Both the position numbers and the translations under genes were made by a program. From positions 1 to 35,473 of the forward strand of contig WJIP01000125.1 of assembly GCA_014730185.1 (NCBI GenBank): a DNA stretch of 35,473 nt. The letters are read 5' to 3'. Position 1 is the first letter of the stretch. Each line of letters opens with the position of its first letter. This stretch comes from Caldithrix sp. Lineage in GTDB: Bacteria; Calditrichota; Calditrichia; Calditrichales; Calditrichaceae. Below the pieces are notes generated by a model. It did no database searches, had not been told where the DNA came from, and worked only from the letters and a program-made list of their open reading frames with translations. Shown here piece by piece: positions 33,659 to 35,473 of this stretch.

Positions 33659-35122
33659 ATGAACAGGGATCAGGTTTTACAAAACACCATCCGGCGCTGC
33701 CGTGAAAAACACATAATTATACCCACCTATAAACAGATGCGCGATCCGCTATCCATCCCGGATAAAATAAAAGATAAACTGAGGACCATCGGATTGTGGG
33801 AGCTCAATTCTCTCAATCTGTTTCGCATCACCTGGAAGAACGAACCCAAGGAACTCGGAGGCGGTTTTGGCGGCGTCAACTATCTGGAACTGCCCCCGGA
33901 ATTGACCGGTGTGGAAGCGCGTATCATTATGTTACTGGGCAAATTCTTTCCCACCGGCTCGCACAAAGTGGGCGCCACTTTTGGTCCGTTGGTGGAAAAA
34001 CTGGTCAGCGGCCGTTTCGATCCCACCCGCCAGAAAGCCCTGTGGCCTTCCACCGGCAACTATTGCCGCGGCGGTGCTTATGACTCTTACCTGCTGGGCT
34101 GCGACTCCATCGCCGTTTTGCCGGAAGAAATGTCCAGCGAACGTTTTGAATGGCTGCGCAAAGTGGGCGCCGAAATTTTCGCCACGCCTGGTTGCGAGAG
34201 CAACGTCAAAGAGATATACGATAAAGTTAAAGAGCTGGAGGCTGAGCGCGGCGATGAAATCGTCAATCTCAACCAGTTCAGCGAAATCGGTAACGCCGTG
34301 TGGCATTACGCCGTAACCGGTCCGGCCATGGAGGAAGTTTTTGAACACGAAAAAGGCGCCAACGACCGTTTTGCCGCTGTGTTTCTGACGCAGGGCTCCA
34401 CCGGTACACTGGGCAGCGCCGAATATCTGCGCGAGCGCTTTCCCCTGTTTAAAGTGGGCGCCGGCGAAGCCCTGCAATGCCCCACCCTGCTGTTGAACGG
34501 CTTCGGCGGACACCGCATCGAGGGCATTGGCGATAAGCATGTGCCCTGGATTCACAATCTGCACAATACGGATATGGTGGCGGCCATCGATGACCGGCCC
34601 AATATGCGCCTGATGCGCCTGTTCAACGAACCGGCCGGTCAGCAGTATCTACAGGATAAGGGCGTGCAGCCCGAAATCGTTGAACAGCTGCCCTTGTTGG
34701 GTATTTCATCCATCGCCAATCTGATGGGCGCCATCAAGATGGCCAAATACTACGAGATGGATCGTAACGATGTCATTTTCACCGTATCCACCGATTCCAT
34801 GGAATTGTACCAGTCCCGCATGCAGCAGGAACGCCATAACTACGGCTCATTCAGCGAAATGGACGCCGCCGTCAGCTTCGAGGCTGACCTGCGCGGATTG
34901 TCCCTGGATCACATGCTGGAGTTAGGCTATTATGAACGCAAGCGCATTCATAATCTCAAATATTTTACATGGGTGGAGCAGCAGGGTAAAACTCTGGAGG
35001 AGCTCAACGCCCAGTGGTACGACCGCGACTACTGGCAAAAGCAATTCGCCCGCGTAGATGAATGGGATGCCAAAATCGAGGCCTTTAACGCCCGCACGGG
35101 CTTGATGGAGGCATACCGGTGA
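33659..35122 (+). CDS. PLP-dependent lyase, tryptophan-synthase-beta superfamily
   Basis: 487 aa. It is a fold type II PLP enzyme. The Schiff-base lysine is Lys103 in F-F-P-T-G-S-H-K-V-G-A-T-F. The substrate loop is W-P-S-T-G-N-Y-C-R-G-G-A, and Q-G-S-T-G-T is the phosphate-binding turn. The sequence is unlike the threonine synthase-like gene upstream and is not the usual diaminopropionate ammonia-lyase as far as I can tell. I recall similar proteins next to ygeW in other anaerobes, annotated only as PLP-dependent beta subunits. A deaminating elimination on the amino acid left after decarbamoylation is a reasonable guess. It is the last gene of the cluster and has a good AAGGAG site. Confidence 0.85.
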   Translation: MNRDQVLQNTIRRCREKHIIIPTYKQMRDPLSIPDKIKDKLRTIGLWELNSLNLFRITWKNEPKELGGGFGGVNYLELPPELTGVEARIIMLLGKFFPTGSHKVGATFGPLVEKLVSGRFDPTRQKALWPSTGNYCRGGAYDSYLLGCDSIAVLPEEMSSERFEWLRKVGAEIFATPGCESNVKEIYDKVKELEAERGDEIVNLNQFSEIGNAVWHYAVTGPAMEEVFEHEKGANDRFAAVFLTQGSTGTLGSAEYLRERFPLFKVGAGEALQCPTLLLNGFGGHRIEGIGDKHVPWIHNLHNTDMVAAIDDRPNMRLMRLFNEPAGQQYLQDKGVQPEIVEQLPLLGISSIANLMGAIKMAKYYEMDRNDVIFTVSTDSMELYQSRMQQERHNYGSFSEMDAAVSFEADLRGLSLDHMLELGYYERKRIHNLKYFTWVEQQGKTLEELNAQWYDRDYWQKQFARVDEWDAKIEAFNARTGLMEAYR

Positions 35123-35272
35123 AATGAAAAACGCTGCGTGATAGCTTTGTTGATATAGTGTAAGTTTTTAGTCAGCATTCTTAAAATGGGCATTATTTCT
35201 ATGAATCAGATTTTTTACCAAACGGCCGTTTATAAGGGTATAGCAGATCATTTATCCATTTGACTTATTGAT

Positions 35273-35473
35273 TTATAATCCCTGCCAGGCAATAGACAGA
35301 CTCAAATATTCGCCGCCCAAATAATAATGATTATCCTTCTTTTTATCATATTGGGACCAGCTCACCACCACATCAAATTGCCCCAGTATATCAACGACGG
35401 TACTGGTTGGATAGAATTGGTTTAAGGCTTTGATAATTCCGGCGCTGTGCAGACTATAGCCGAATGTATGTAC
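35273..35473 (-). CDS. Partial protein of unknown function, possible outer-membrane strand end
   Basis: An open minus-strand frame of 66 codons plus stop runs off the right edge, so only the C-terminus is seen. It contains alternating patterns such as F-D-V-V-V-S-W-S and ends in E-Y-L-S-L-S-I-A-W-Q-G-L, which looks like amphipathic beta strands of a barrel or propeller. It converges on the PLP gene. The product cannot be named. Confidence 0.5.
   Translation of the reverse strand, partial: VHTFGYSLHSAGIIKALNQFYPTSTVVDILGQFDVVVSWSQYDKKKDNHYYLGGEYLSLSIAWQGL

Noticed and set aside
35220-35231. Palindrome AAACGGCCGTTT as a bidirectional terminator
   Set aside because: The stem is short, has no loop and no U-tract on the required side for either convergent gene.

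Overview
The window looks like chromosomal DNA from an anaerobic bacterium of the Fibrobacterota-Chlorobiota-Bacteroidota (FCB) side of the tree, plausibly Calditrichota or a neighbouring candidate phylum. This rests on a PorV/PorQ-type outer-membrane protein, a DnaE1-type polymerase, a DUF1015 gene and a large anaerobic purine-type gene set. The assignment is an inference from gene content; no rRNA or tRNA gene is visible to fix it.

Layout. Positions 1-1181 hold the 3' end of a TPR protein. From 1231 to 5597 there are five minus-strand, mostly single genes (lipoprotein, SRPBCC/AHSA1, DUF5694, GNAT acetyltransferase, serine hydrolase) separated by AT-rich spacers with decayed-looking sequence; this part reads as accessory. 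From 5796 to 12861 there is a compact minus-strand housekeeping block: dnaE-dtd, then PASTA protein-rpe-polyprenol kinase-like gene-PorV-like gene, with stops and starts touching or overlapping. At about 12.9-13.3 kb the strand switches. DUF1015, an orphan histidine kinase and a homocysteine S-methyltransferase follow on the plus strand. A partial minus-strand gene enters from the right edge.

The most notable part is 17142-35122, eleven plus-strand catabolic genes plus one inserted small gene. It resembles the E. coli ygeW-ygeX-ygeY-hyuA-ygfK-ssnA-xdhD region and the related clusters tied to anaerobic purine/urate use in gut bacteria. It contains a complete xanthine dehydrogenase (xdhA, xdhB), a second molybdenum hydroxylase with its own 2Fe-2S subunit but no FAD subunit, a flavin/Fe-S fusion in the domain order of dihydropyrimidine dehydrogenase, SsnA, YgeY, a hydantoinase, the carbamoyltransferase YgeW, and two different fold-type-II PLP enzymes. 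A coherent reading is oxidation of purines at the molybdenum enzymes, a reductive step at the flavoprotein, hydrolytic ring opening by the amidohydrolases, release of the carbamoyl group by YgeW, and breakdown of the remaining amino acid by a PLP lyase. Carbamate kinase, transporters and molybdenum-enzyme maturation factors are not in the window.

The unusual points are as follows. The flavoprotein has the opposite domain order to YgfK and an alanine where mammalian dihydropyrimidine dehydrogenase has its catalytic cysteine. The second molybdenum hydroxylase has a changed pocket residue. No standard YgeX is seen. The flavoprotein gene is bracketed by 8-nt-period repeats that also encode its C-terminus. 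A four-helix-bundle protein gene sits between 28-bp direct repeats at the 3' end of the hydantoinase gene. A GGTAG/CTACC hairpin lies where the ribosome binding site of xdhA would be expected.
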